Shown here: positions 8,721 through 15,984 of the stretch, piece by piece
Layout: the number at the start of each line of letters is the position of its first letter
How positions within the stretch are numbered: position 1 is the stretch's first letter
Source of the DNA: Thermodesulfovibrionia bacterium
GTDB taxonomy: Bacteria; Nitrospirota; Thermodesulfovibrionia; UBA6902
Reading direction: 5' to 3'
NCBI GenBank assembly: GCA_020053105.1
Contig: JAGVNU010000090.1
Location: 1-49,103 of the forward strand
DNA length: 49,103 bases
Position numbers and translations under genes: made by a program
Notes under the pieces: generated by a model
Told to the model about the DNA's origin: nothing
Databases searched by the model: none
The model's input: the letters and a program-made list of their open reading frames with translations, nothing else

Positions 8721-9013
8721 TATGGTCTGAAAGGGCTGTTTTGGACGTGGAACATATTTATGACTATATAGCAAATGACTCACCAATGTATGCCCGTCTA
8801 ACAACCGAGAGCATTATTAGGTCAGTTGAAAGATTGCAGCAGTTTCCAGTATCCGGACGTGGTTTGCCGGAATTTCCGGAACTACTTTACACGGAAGTGA
8901 TAATCGGCAATTACCGGGTAATTTATAAACATGATCCAGGAACAAATTAAGTAAAAATTGTTACAGTTGTACACGGCAGCCGTCTTTTAACAAAAGAGAT
9001 TCTTTCGGAATAA
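8708..9013 (+). pseudogene. parE: ParE/RelE-family toxin interrupted by an in-frame stop
   Basis: The frame begins MAELIWSERAVLDVEHIYDY, a typical RelE/ParE N terminus, and continues to GNYRVIYKHDPGTN, where TAA (8948-8950) stops it after 80 residues. The same frame then reads VKIVTVVHGSRLLTKEILSE to a TAA at 9011-9013. This is exactly the missing ParE C terminus with its conserved HGSR strand. One base change (for example GAA to TAA) would explain the break. Toxins losing this strand are usually inactive, so the toxin is probably disabled; stop read-through is the alternative. The TAA could also be an assembly error. Confidence 0.8.
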
Positions 9014-9218
9014 ATTTTAATTCTTCTTGCCGTGAGAAAAGAACAGCACATCCGGTGTCAAACCTACACATTTCACAACCAAACCTTTTCGATCACGACT
9101 GGGGGTCAAACCTACATTTTACATTTTGCAGAATTCATTAAATATAAATTATAGGTTTGCCCCTGTATGCTTTCTTCCAATAATCATAGCCGAACTATCA
9201 CCACCTGACTTTTATTGA
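9014..9218. repeat. AT-rich spacer with short degenerate repeats
   Basis: Two similar copies of a GTCAAACCTACA core occur (about 9057-9075 and 9106-9124). A related inverted copy (ATAGGTTTGCCCC, about 9151-9163) faces the second. Such GGTCAAACCTACA/TGTAGGTTTGACC pieces often flank REP-type transposase remnants. No transposase frame is present. The stretch separates the toxin remnant from the convergent 566-residue gene. Confidence 0.4.
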
Positions 9219-10919
9219 TTATCTAAATACCTCTTTTTGACATAAGTCAGACAGCCATTCGAGAAATCCTTCCAATTCATTAATAATAATTTTATATGAT
9301 TTTTGAGGAGTGTTCCCCACGAGTGCATATTGGTCTAATATTTTTGATAAATCTTTAAAGTGAGCTTTACATATTCTCAAGTCTTTTATTAACTTCAGAA
9401 TTTTTGTTTTGTTCTCAGCATCATCATTTCCAAAATATTTCTTGATTAAAAGCTTAAGTGCGACTAAAGATTTTATTTTAGAAAGGTTGTTGATATCATC
9501 AATTTCATTTGCAAGATTATAATGTTCAATTATTTTGTTCGGTCGCTTTTCAGAAAATAACCATTTATCAATCTGTACCATTATGTCAAGTAATTGATGG
9601 TAATCTGTTTCATAAGGTTCATAAACTTTTTTCAAATCATTAACTGATGATTCCTGATTAAAAAATGATTCATTAAATTTAGTAATAAAATATGTATTAA
9701 TTTCAGATTTCAGATTCTGTAGAGACTGTTTTACTGGTTTCGTTTGAGGAAAATTACCATGAATAGTTGTTCTGATATAATCATGCTCTGAATTCAATTT
9801 CTCAAGCCAAGGTTCTGAAAATTGAGCTATTTGTTCTTGATACTCCCTCCTAAGTTTTGCTATTTGACCCCACCATGCTTGAATTTGACCTGTTGAATTA
9901 ATCGCAGCATGTAATGATTCACCATTAGGAAATATTAATCCTAACGTTTCTCTGGAGTATTCTTCGTAATCATAGTGCAAAGTATTCATGAAAATACTCA
10001 TGATTCTTGGATTAAAAGATATTAATTTGAAGTAATCGTCCCCATGTCCTGCTTTGGTGTTATATGTTTTTCTTTCTCCATTATTCAATGTAAATACAAC
10101 ATTACCTTTAAATTCCGAAGTATTTTGTGCATCCCATCTTCTTGGCTCAGAATATGGATCAATCCAAAATATTTGCTGCAATTCAGACTGCCCCAACAGT
10201 TTACCTTCTGATATCAGTGACATTATTGGATTATCAACTGACGATATAAAACTTAACGTACCATTGATAATTTCTTTATCTTCACTTTTTAGAGGGATTT
10301 GTTCTGGGGTATCAAATAGAAACGCTCTGATAGCATATTTTGTAATGATAAGTCCTGACTCTCTTGCGGCAAGATAATCTTTGAGGTAATCGATTTTTAT
10401 CTCTATTTTTTTAAGTGTATGATTTACATAATCTGATGAATCCTCACATTTTAATATTCTAATAACTTCCTGCTTGTTGTAAGGATCAATCCATACATTA
10501 TTATTGTCTGGATTAAGTAATTTTAAATAGTGAAGCATTCTTTGACTTGGTTCGTAAACACTAAGGCCGAGTCCCTCCCAATATCTATAGATATACAATG
10601 GTTCAACCATTAATCCCTCAAAATGCTCCCATGATTCACCAGTAATATATTTCTTTTTGCCGGATTCATTTTCTTCAAAATGTCCCATTCCATCAAAATA
10701 CATATCTGAATATTTCAATGCGTTAAGTGCAAGCTCTTTAGAGTCCACACTTACCATGAATGACCTGAAGCTAATAATTTCTTTATGCACTCCGCTTCTT
10801 CCTGATTCTATAGGATGCCATGTTTCATTACTGGCTAAAATAATAAATGGTTCTGAATTTGGATCTTTATGTATCTCATTCTCAAAACTTAAGTATTTAA
10901 TTAATTCATTATTATCCAT
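9219..10919 (-). CDS. unrecognised 566-residue protein
   Basis: I do not recognise a family. The protein is soluble by eye (no signal peptide or membrane segment), rich in Asn, Lys, Ile and Tyr, and clearly more AT-biased than the flanking glutamate synthase genes, which suggests acquisition by transfer. The N-terminal two thirds is mixed alpha/beta; it contains two similar WIDPY segments (WIDPYNKQE about 143, WIDPYSEPRRW about 252) and a GHGDDYF motif near 293. The C-terminal 200 residues look mostly helical. The ATG (10919) has no strong ribosome binding site. It is the only long gene on the minus strand in the window, alone among remnants. Confidence 0.75.
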   Translation of the reverse strand: MDNNELIKYLSFENEIHKDPNSEPFIILASNETWHPIESGRSGVHKEIISFRSFMVSVDSKELALNALKYSDMYFDGMGHFEENESGKKKYITGESWEHFEGLMVEPLYIYRYWEGLGLSVYEPSQRMLHYLKLLNPDNNNVWIDPYNKQEVIRILKCEDSSDYVNHTLKKIEIKIDYLKDYLAARESGLIITKYAIRAFLFDTPEQIPLKSEDKEIINGTLSFISSVDNPIMSLISEGKLLGQSELQQIFWIDPYSEPRRWDAQNTSEFKGNVVFTLNNGERKTYNTKAGHGDDYFKLISFNPRIMSIFMNTLHYDYEEYSRETLGLIFPNGESLHAAINSTGQIQAWWGQIAKLRREYQEQIAQFSEPWLEKLNSEHDYIRTTIHGNFPQTKPVKQSLQNLKSEINTYFITKFNESFFNQESSVNDLKKVYEPYETDYHQLLDIMVQIDKWLFSEKRPNKIIEHYNLANEIDDINNLSKIKSLVALKLLIKKYFGNDDAENKTKILKLIKDLRICKAHFKDLSKILDQYALVGNTPQKSYKIIINELEGFLEWLSDLCQKEVFR

Positions 10920-11547
10920 TTTATATTATGGGCTTATACCCCTTAGAGTCTGGCTTGACTATTGGCAGTTGAAATCACCAGAATAGTCCCAGTCTTTCTT
11001 CTCGCATCTCTCTACTATCTTCCATTATCCATTCCTGTCCAAGAAATAAATTTATTGATGATAATACGTCATGCCTGTTAAAGCAAGTACTTTGGGGAAA
11101 GACCTCCCGAAGAGAACCGACGGATGGCATGTTAGGGACGTTGTTGCCTAATTTTAACTTATGTCATGAATTATGGAGGTTCAACCTTGATATTTCCTAC
11201 CTGAAACAGGTCAAGCAGCTGCCAGACCTTTGGAGCCACTGCGCGCAAAAAATATCTTGCTTTTCAATCCTTCCCTTCTGTAGAATTTATTACTCTCTTA
11301 TTAATTTCCAATTCAGTTAAGTTGCTGAGGGGCATCTGGTGATTTCCAAACGGGCTTTGTTCAAAAATATACAATTAAAAAAGTTAGAGATAAATATTTT
11401 TCAATATTTGGAATGTACAGAATGAGGCATTTTGGGAACACGAAAAAGTAAACATATTGAAAATACCGTCTTCTATCTAATATCTGTTGGCTCCAATACG
11501 TAGCTGTTTTTACTGAAGATCGTGTCTATGAATCAGGAGATATTATA
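10920..11547. other. 628-base gap without a credible gene
   Basis: Only short open frames occur, for example 63 codons at 11129-11320. That frame has no ribosome binding site and no protein-like pattern. The stretch has mixed composition, with a more GC-rich patch around 11080-11250, and may be decayed mobile DNA. A good ribosome binding site (CAGGAGA, 11534-11540) precedes the kinase gene at its right end. No clear promoter or terminator is visible. Confidence 0.4.
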
Positions 11548-12714
11548 ATGACTATAAACCTTTATGACCGTCTCAATGAAGCTGCCACAAATCATACACT
11601 ACCAGCCGTTGTCGCTTATAATCGAATTGATGGGCCTGGTTCAAGTTTGGATTTACGTTCATTTCAACAGGCTATTTGGCGGCTTTCTCAGATACCTAAA
11701 GAGCTTCGGTCAGATCCTTCGATGGAATGGTCACGAAAGATGCCAAGGACTATTGGAATAACAATCAATACAGGGACAAGAGTTGAAGCTCATCCATTTG
11801 AACAGGATAAAATTGGGGTCCAGTCCATTGAATATGGAACTGAAGTAATTGGTAAACCAGGTGAAATTGTTCCTTCTAAGGAAAATTGGCTACTAAAAAT
11901 TATAGATATCTTTTGTCTCTCTGGTGTAATGTTTGTCCTGCATAATCTTCGAACCGGTACCCACTCCGCTGGTTTAGGCGGCTCTGCAACTGCTACTACA
12001 GGCGTTTGCGTACTAGCAAATGAACTATCTGGAAGACCATTTAGTGGCACTCAGCTAGTTTCGATGGCGTCATGTATGGAGCATGACCTTGGCATCAGTA
12101 TTACAGGAACTCAAGAGCAAGCTAATGTAATCTATGGCGGGATTGTCGATTATATATGGTGTCCATGGGGTATTCCTGGCCAACCTGATACCGGATTCGG
12201 GACGTCAATTCGTACAGAATTGCTACCACCGGAGTACTATAAAGAATGTGAAAAAAGAATGACGGTCTTTCATACAGGAAAGATGCGAGCTAGTACAGAT
12301 GTAAATGCCATTTGGTCGAATTCCTTATTGACTATTTCTGGATACGCTCTGCACGCTAAAAAGCCGGAAATCGCCTATGAGTTTCGTGAAGGAATTAGAT
12401 TGCAGCAGTGGGATAGAATCACAGAATCCATTAATGATTACCGGAAAATACGCACGCATCTTTGCTCAGACTACTTAGCAGGTGCACGCGAGATTGTCGG
12501 CCATTCAACAGCACTAGGATGCGCTGCATTTCCTTTAGGAGCGGGCGGAGGTGGAGGCGTTTTGGTCTTTGGTCCAAAGCCAGAGTCTTTAGCAACTTTC
12601 CGCGAGGAGATAAAGGGTGTTTATCGCGAAATTCCTATGATAATCAAATCATCCGGTCATGACCTAATAAATCTTCCTTTGAAAGGAGAAAGAAAATGGA
12701 AATCAAAGTATTAA
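11548..12714 (+). CDS. GHMP-family small-molecule kinase
   Basis: GHMP kinases phosphorylate sugars, mevalonate, homoserine and related metabolites. The 388-residue protein carries the phosphate-binding motif AGLGGSATATTG (about 141-152, the PxxxGLGSSAA equivalent) and the C-terminal glycine motif FPLGAGGGGGVLVFG (about 331-345). The N-terminal RIDGPGSS resembles the first strand motif of heptose-7-phosphate kinases. Overall it is closest to the HddA/fucokinase branch, but the substrate cannot be told. CAGGAGA lies 7 bases before the ATG. The last 19 bases overlap the downstream EEP hydrolase, so the two are probably coupled and act in one pathway. Codon use is AT-rich like the rest of this island. 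Confidence 0.82.
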   Translation: MTINLYDRLNEAATNHTLPAVVAYNRIDGPGSSLDLRSFQQAIWRLSQIPKELRSDPSMEWSRKMPRTIGITINTGTRVEAHPFEQDKIGVQSIEYGTEVIGKPGEIVPSKENWLLKIIDIFCLSGVMFVLHNLRTGTHSAGLGGSATATTGVCVLANELSGRPFSGTQLVSMASCMEHDLGISITGTQEQANVIYGGIVDYIWCPWGIPGQPDTGFGTSIRTELLPPEYYKECEKRMTVFHTGKMRASTDVNAIWSNSLLTISGYALHAKKPEIAYEFREGIRLQQWDRITESINDYRKIRTHLCSDYLAGAREIVGHSTALGCAAFPLGAGGGGGVLVFGPKPESLATFREEIKGVYREIPMIIKSSGHDLINLPLKGERKWKSKY

Positions 12715-13955
12715 ATTGGAATATCGGCGGTGCGAAAGTGCTTGAGCAAAAATGTATAAAAATGCGAGAAAAAGTAAAAAAAGAGATTAATCACGACCTT
12801 CAAAAGCTCCTCAAAAAGAATACTCCTGACATAGTAACCTTACAGGAAGTTGTCACATACAAGCAACCTTCAGATAGTCATATGAATAACATTATTGACA
12901 AAAAAAGCATCGATAAGCTTGGGTACAAGTGTTTTTTCTTCCCATTTATAGACAGTCTAGGTTTTTCATCTCAGGACAAATGGGAAAAAATTAAGAATGG
13001 TAAATGTTGTGAACAGAATTGTTCAAGTAGAGATAGTAATTGTCCAGATTTGAGTACGAAGGGGTCAGACTGGGATAAAAAATCATATTTTGCACAGGGG
13101 AATGGGATGTTATTTCGTAAAGATGCTCCTCTTTTCCCTTGTTGCGATTTGTCAAAACCGGGAGAAGTTAGCCCAGGCCAACGATTATTAACAATACTCG
13201 AGCAACAAAAAATTAATCCAGTTGGTGACATAAAGAGAGAGATTGATAATGATTTCCAAAATTATCTTATAGAAAAAACACCTCTTACAAGGGGAAGCTA
13301 TTTTGGTGATCGTGATACCGAGCCACGTGCTGCGATCGTATCACATTTAATTTACAAATCTCCTATTCCTGGCGATTCAAGACCAATTGACATTTTCGTG
13401 GTAAATGTTCACCTTACGACCATTATGAAAGAACGTGTTGGCATTCCATCCAAGGATACAGAAGCTACAAGATTACGCATCGATCAGCTTACTGCCATCT
13501 TTGATGAAATCATTTCAAGATTTAACTCGTGGTATGAAGATGGTTTTCCACAACGAGGAGTAAAAAGAAAACCAACGGATTGCGAGAATTGGGAAACTAT
13601 TGAAAGACACCACCCTGTTTGGCTGCTGTGCGGAGATTTCAACTTTACGGAAAAATCCCTTGAGCATGATTTTATCCTGAGGCGTAATTTTATAGATACG
13701 ACTCCGACAGGAAGGCGAACGGCGACAGTGATGAGTTATCATGGCAAACCGATAAGACACAATGGAACTAAGACCAGCGGAGCTGGAAATCCTGCAACAT
13801 TGACTTTGGATTATATTTTTGCTGGTCCAAAGTTCGTTGCACTTGATCCTCTTTTCACTGATAGTGAAATGTTAGATAATATAGTTGATCACTCAGTGTT
13901 TTCATCAGATCATTATCCGATAATATCGAATATTCCTTTGTTCATGGTTAGGTAA
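12696..13955 (+). CDS. endonuclease/exonuclease/phosphatase (EEP) superfamily hydrolase
   Basis: EEP proteins are metal-dependent phosphodiesterases or phosphatases (nucleases, inositol-phosphate phosphatases, sphingomyelinases). All core motifs are visible in 419 residues: NWNIGG at about 7-12, the metal-binding Glu in TLQEV (about 50), VNVHLTT (about 235), CGDFNFTE (about 312), LDYIFAG (about 375) and SSDHYPI (about 408). A Cys-rich insert (about 105-115) lies between the second and third motifs and is unusual. There is no signal peptide, so it is cytoplasmic. Its ATG lies within the end of the kinase gene, behind a GAAAGGAGA site. Substrate unknown; a nucleic acid or the kinase product are both possible. 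Confidence 0.85.
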   Translation: MEIKVLNWNIGGAKVLEQKCIKMREKVKKEINHDLQKLLKKNTPDIVTLQEVVTYKQPSDSHMNNIIDKKSIDKLGYKCFFFPFIDSLGFSSQDKWEKIKNGKCCEQNCSSRDSNCPDLSTKGSDWDKKSYFAQGNGMLFRKDAPLFPCCDLSKPGEVSPGQRLLTILEQQKINPVGDIKREIDNDFQNYLIEKTPLTRGSYFGDRDTEPRAAIVSHLIYKSPIPGDSRPIDIFVVNVHLTTIMKERVGIPSKDTEATRLRIDQLTAIFDEIISRFNSWYEDGFPQRGVKRKPTDCENWETIERHHPVWLLCGDFNFTEKSLEHDFILRRNFIDTTPTGRRTATVMSYHGKPIRHNGTKTSGAGNPATLTLDYIFAGPKFVALDPLFTDSEMLDNIVDHSVFSSDHYPIISNIPLFMVR

Positions 13956-13959
13956 CAAA

Positions 13960-14062
13960 ATAGCATGGATATGGGGTCAAGTCTTCCCAGGCTATTGAAA
14001 AACTAAGTTTCTATCGAGCAATTTCCATCAAGAAGCAAAAGCGTTGGGGTCGAGTTTTCATT
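13960..14062. repeat. pair of short degenerate GGGGTC repeats
   Basis: GGGGTCAAGTCTTCCC (13974-13989) and GGGGTCGAGTTTTCAT (14047-14062) are diverged direct copies of a motif often found around REP-associated Y1 transposases. No transposase frame remains. They bracket a spacer between the EEP gene and the ORF6N remnant. Confidence 0.35.
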
Positions 14063-14460
14063 TTGATATTTTCCGGAGTTTGTTATTAATCAATCTGCGA
14101 TCTCTTTCTGACTGTATCCGCACTGATAGTTTGCTGACCGAATCTTCTCGTTCCTCTTCCTCCCATCGGCGCATGCCCCTGAATATTTTTTGAAGAGACC
14201 GCCTGTTCATACACCGATGCATGACAATCCTCTGTTCAGTAAAAGCATATAGAAGGTAGCCCCCGAAATATTTTTTATGTGGAATCAAAGTCTTGTGATA
14301 CCATCTTGTCAGTCTCCGATTCATTGAGCTGGGAACATAAATATCCTCAGGAAATCTTTTTATATTACTTTGTACAGCCTGATTCAAAACCCTTACCCTT
14401 CCAGCCCATATGATAAATATCATGGTTTCAGAATATTCATTGTGTAAATATACAAAACTA
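14058..14460 (-). pseudogene. ORF6N-domain (phage-type DNA-binding) gene remnant
   Basis: On the minus strand the segment RVLNQAVQSNIKRFPED followed later by YLLYAFTEQ matches the ORF6N domain found in phage and mobile-element regulators (normally VLNQAVKRNIERFPEDFMFQL ... YAFTEQG). Between them the current frame is wrong. Shifting by one restores a family-like CSQLNESETDKMVSQDFDST, and a third frame upstream gives SYGLE where LYGVE is expected. At least three indels have therefore scrambled the gene. The long open frame 14058-14576 is a chance product of these shifts and also overlaps the ferredoxin start. It supports past phage or mobile-element activity in this island. Confidence 0.6.
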
Positions 14461-14505
14461 TCTGCATGAGTGCAATAGAACAAGCGCAATTCGGAGGTGA
14501 AAGCA

Positions 14506-14700
14506 ATGTATATAGCCGTAGTGAATTGGAACAAGTGCACGGGGTGTGGGGATTGTATAGACGCCTGCCCGATCAAGTGTTTTGAGATGTCAGACGGGAA
14601 GTGCCTGCCTTACCGCGCGGCCGAGTGCATCAACTGCGGCAACTGCCCGGATATCTGTCCAGCCGATGCCATAGGGATCGCTGTCGGCTGGGGCGGCTAA
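14506..14700 (+). CDS. small 2x[4Fe-4S] ferredoxin
   Basis: This 64-residue ferredoxin has two classic motifs, CTGCGDCIDACP and CINCGNCPDICP, giving two [4Fe-4S] clusters for low-potential electron transfer. ATG 14506 is preferred over GTG 14497, because GGAGG (14493-14497) is 8 bases before the ATG and overlaps the GTG. It lies 174 bases before the glutaminase subunit of a split glutamate synthase and may supply it with electrons, but a promoter lies between them. Base composition switches here from the AT-rich island back to the GC-richer backbone. Confidence 0.9.
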   Translation: MYIAVVNWNKCTGCGDCIDACPIKCFEMSDGKCLPYRAAECINCGNCPDICPADAIGIAVGWGG

Positions 14701-14738
14701 GCGTATAGGGAACGGTTAGGACGCTGTTGCCTGGCGGG

Positions 14739-14769
14739 TTGACAATAACGGCCTATCTCTTATTATAAT
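14739..14769 (+). promoter_or_regulatory. putative sigma70 promoter for the second glutamate synthase operon
   Basis: TTGACA at 14739-14744 is followed by TATTATAAT. The -10 can be read as TATTAT (14761-14766, 16-base spacer) or TATAAT (14764-14769, 19-base spacer). It lies about 100 bases before the glutaminase start and after the ferredoxin stop. Confidence 0.6.
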
Positions 14770-14818
14770 TAACTGTCGGTTATCACTGTACTCGTAAAGG
14801 TTAAAGGATAATAAATCG

Positions 14819-14855
14819 GCGTCTCGCACCAGCAGCAGGGTCGAGACGCTCTTTT
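14819..14855 (+). terminator. attenuator-like hairpin in the glutamate synthase leader
   Basis: A perfect 8-bp stem, GCGTCTCG (14819-14826) with CGAGACGC (14842-14849), around a 15-base loop, is followed by TCTTTTG. It is between the promoter and the ribosome binding site (AAAGGT, 14861-14866) of the glutaminase gene, only 19 bases before its ATG. A terminator here in front of the operon suggests transcription attenuation, or a hairpin that hides the start. The ligand or protein involved is unknown. Confidence 0.5.
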
Positions 14856-14874
14856 GTCGAAAAGGTAATTGCTT

Positions 14875-15984
14875 ATGTGCAGACTCGCTGCAATAACATC
14901 AAACGAATATTTTTCTCCGATTGAGAACATAGCCGCCCTTGAGACCATGAAGGAAGGGCATGACGGCTCGGGGATGGGACTTGTCCTGAAGACCCTCGGC
15001 GGTGAGTTTGAGGAATTAAAGGACCATCCGATACTTTCAGGCATATGTTCCAAAAACGGCCTGCATACCCTCGATGAATACATGAACAAGCTTGGGTTCA
15101 AACTGAAATACGCGTGGACCCCGAGGACCAAACCCGTCAAGGGGATCGTACCCAGAGACTACTATTTCGCCAGAGTGTATGATTACCCTGATGTTTATAA
15201 AGACAGGCCCCTGGAAGAAAAGGAAGACCTGCTGCTGAAGACAAGATTGGCCCTCAGAAAATTGGGGGAGACCGACGAGTCGATAATAGTATTTTCCTTT
15301 TACCCCGATATACTGACATTGAAAGAGGTCGGCGATCCGCTTGAGTTGTGTGAATTCTTCGGCCTGGAAAAATCGCCTCTCAAGGCAAAGATCATATTGG
15401 CCCAGGGAAGACAGAATACAAATTATGCCATTAATCTTTACGCCTGTCACCCGTTTTTTATTCAGGGCTACGGCTCGATGACAAACGGTGAGAACACGGC
15501 CTTTGTTCCGATAAGGGAATTTCTGATGAGCAGGGGCTTCCCCGGATACCTCGGCTATAACAGCGACAGTGAGGTCTTCTGTCATATACTGCATTATACC
15601 TGCAAGAAGCTCGGCTATCCTCTCACTTATTATAAGGATGTTATCACCCCGCTCAAACAGTCAGAGATCGATAAAAGAACCGACAGCGAGGTGGCGAGGC
15701 TGCTTAAGGTCTCATTAAGACCGCTTTGCATAGACGGACCGAATTGCGTTATAGCATTCACACCTGACGGGACCTGCTTCATGGTCCAGGACGCGAAAAA
15801 ACTGAGACCGGGCGCTGTAGGCGGGGTAAAAGGCAAATACGGCCTGATGTCAGAGGAATGCGGCCTTGACAGCGTGGTCCCCGCGAGAGATAAATCGCAG
15901 GACATTTTCCCCATGAAATTCGATATGGTCATCATTAAACCGGGGGCTGAGGAGGTGACGGTATGGAACCAGCTTCACGGTTAG
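14875..15984 (+). CDS. glutamate synthase glutaminase subunit (class II GATase, archaeal-type GltB1)
   Basis: The protein begins Met-Cys-Arg-Leu; removal of Met exposes Cys2 as N-terminal nucleophile, so no propeptide is needed, unlike the 5640-8288 paralogue. ATG 14875 is chosen over the in-frame TTG at 14869 for this reason. At 369 residues it is a stand-alone glutaminase domain that releases ammonia from glutamine. Visible motifs are the GSGMGL segment, the RQNTNYAIN/ACHPF region and SMTNGEN. It overlaps the next gene by 22 bases and forms a split GOGAT with the two genes that follow. Confidence 0.87.
   Translation: MCRLAAITSNEYFSPIENIAALETMKEGHDGSGMGLVLKTLGGEFEELKDHPILSGICSKNGLHTLDEYMNKLGFKLKYAWTPRTKPVKGIVPRDYYFARVYDYPDVYKDRPLEEKEDLLLKTRLALRKLGETDESIIVFSFYPDILTLKEVGDPLELCEFFGLEKSPLKAKIILAQGRQNTNYAINLYACHPFFIQGYGSMTNGENTAFVPIREFLMSRGFPGYLGYNSDSEVFCHILHYTCKKLGYPLTYYKDVITPLKQSEIDKRTDSEVARLLKVSLRPLCIDGPNCVIAFTPDGTCFMVQDAKKLRPGAVGGVKGKYGLMSEECGLDSVVPARDKSQDIFPMKFDMVIIKPGAEEVTVWNQLHG

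Noticed and set aside
11129..11320. 63-codon plus-strand open frame in the large gap
   Set aside because: No ribosome binding site, no protein-like pattern, and it lies in apparently decayed DNA.
14461..14576. N-terminal part of the 172-codon minus-strand frame overlapping the ferredoxin start
   Set aside because: It overlaps a clear ferredoxin gene and its ribosome binding site; family similarity starts only further along, in the ORF6N relic.
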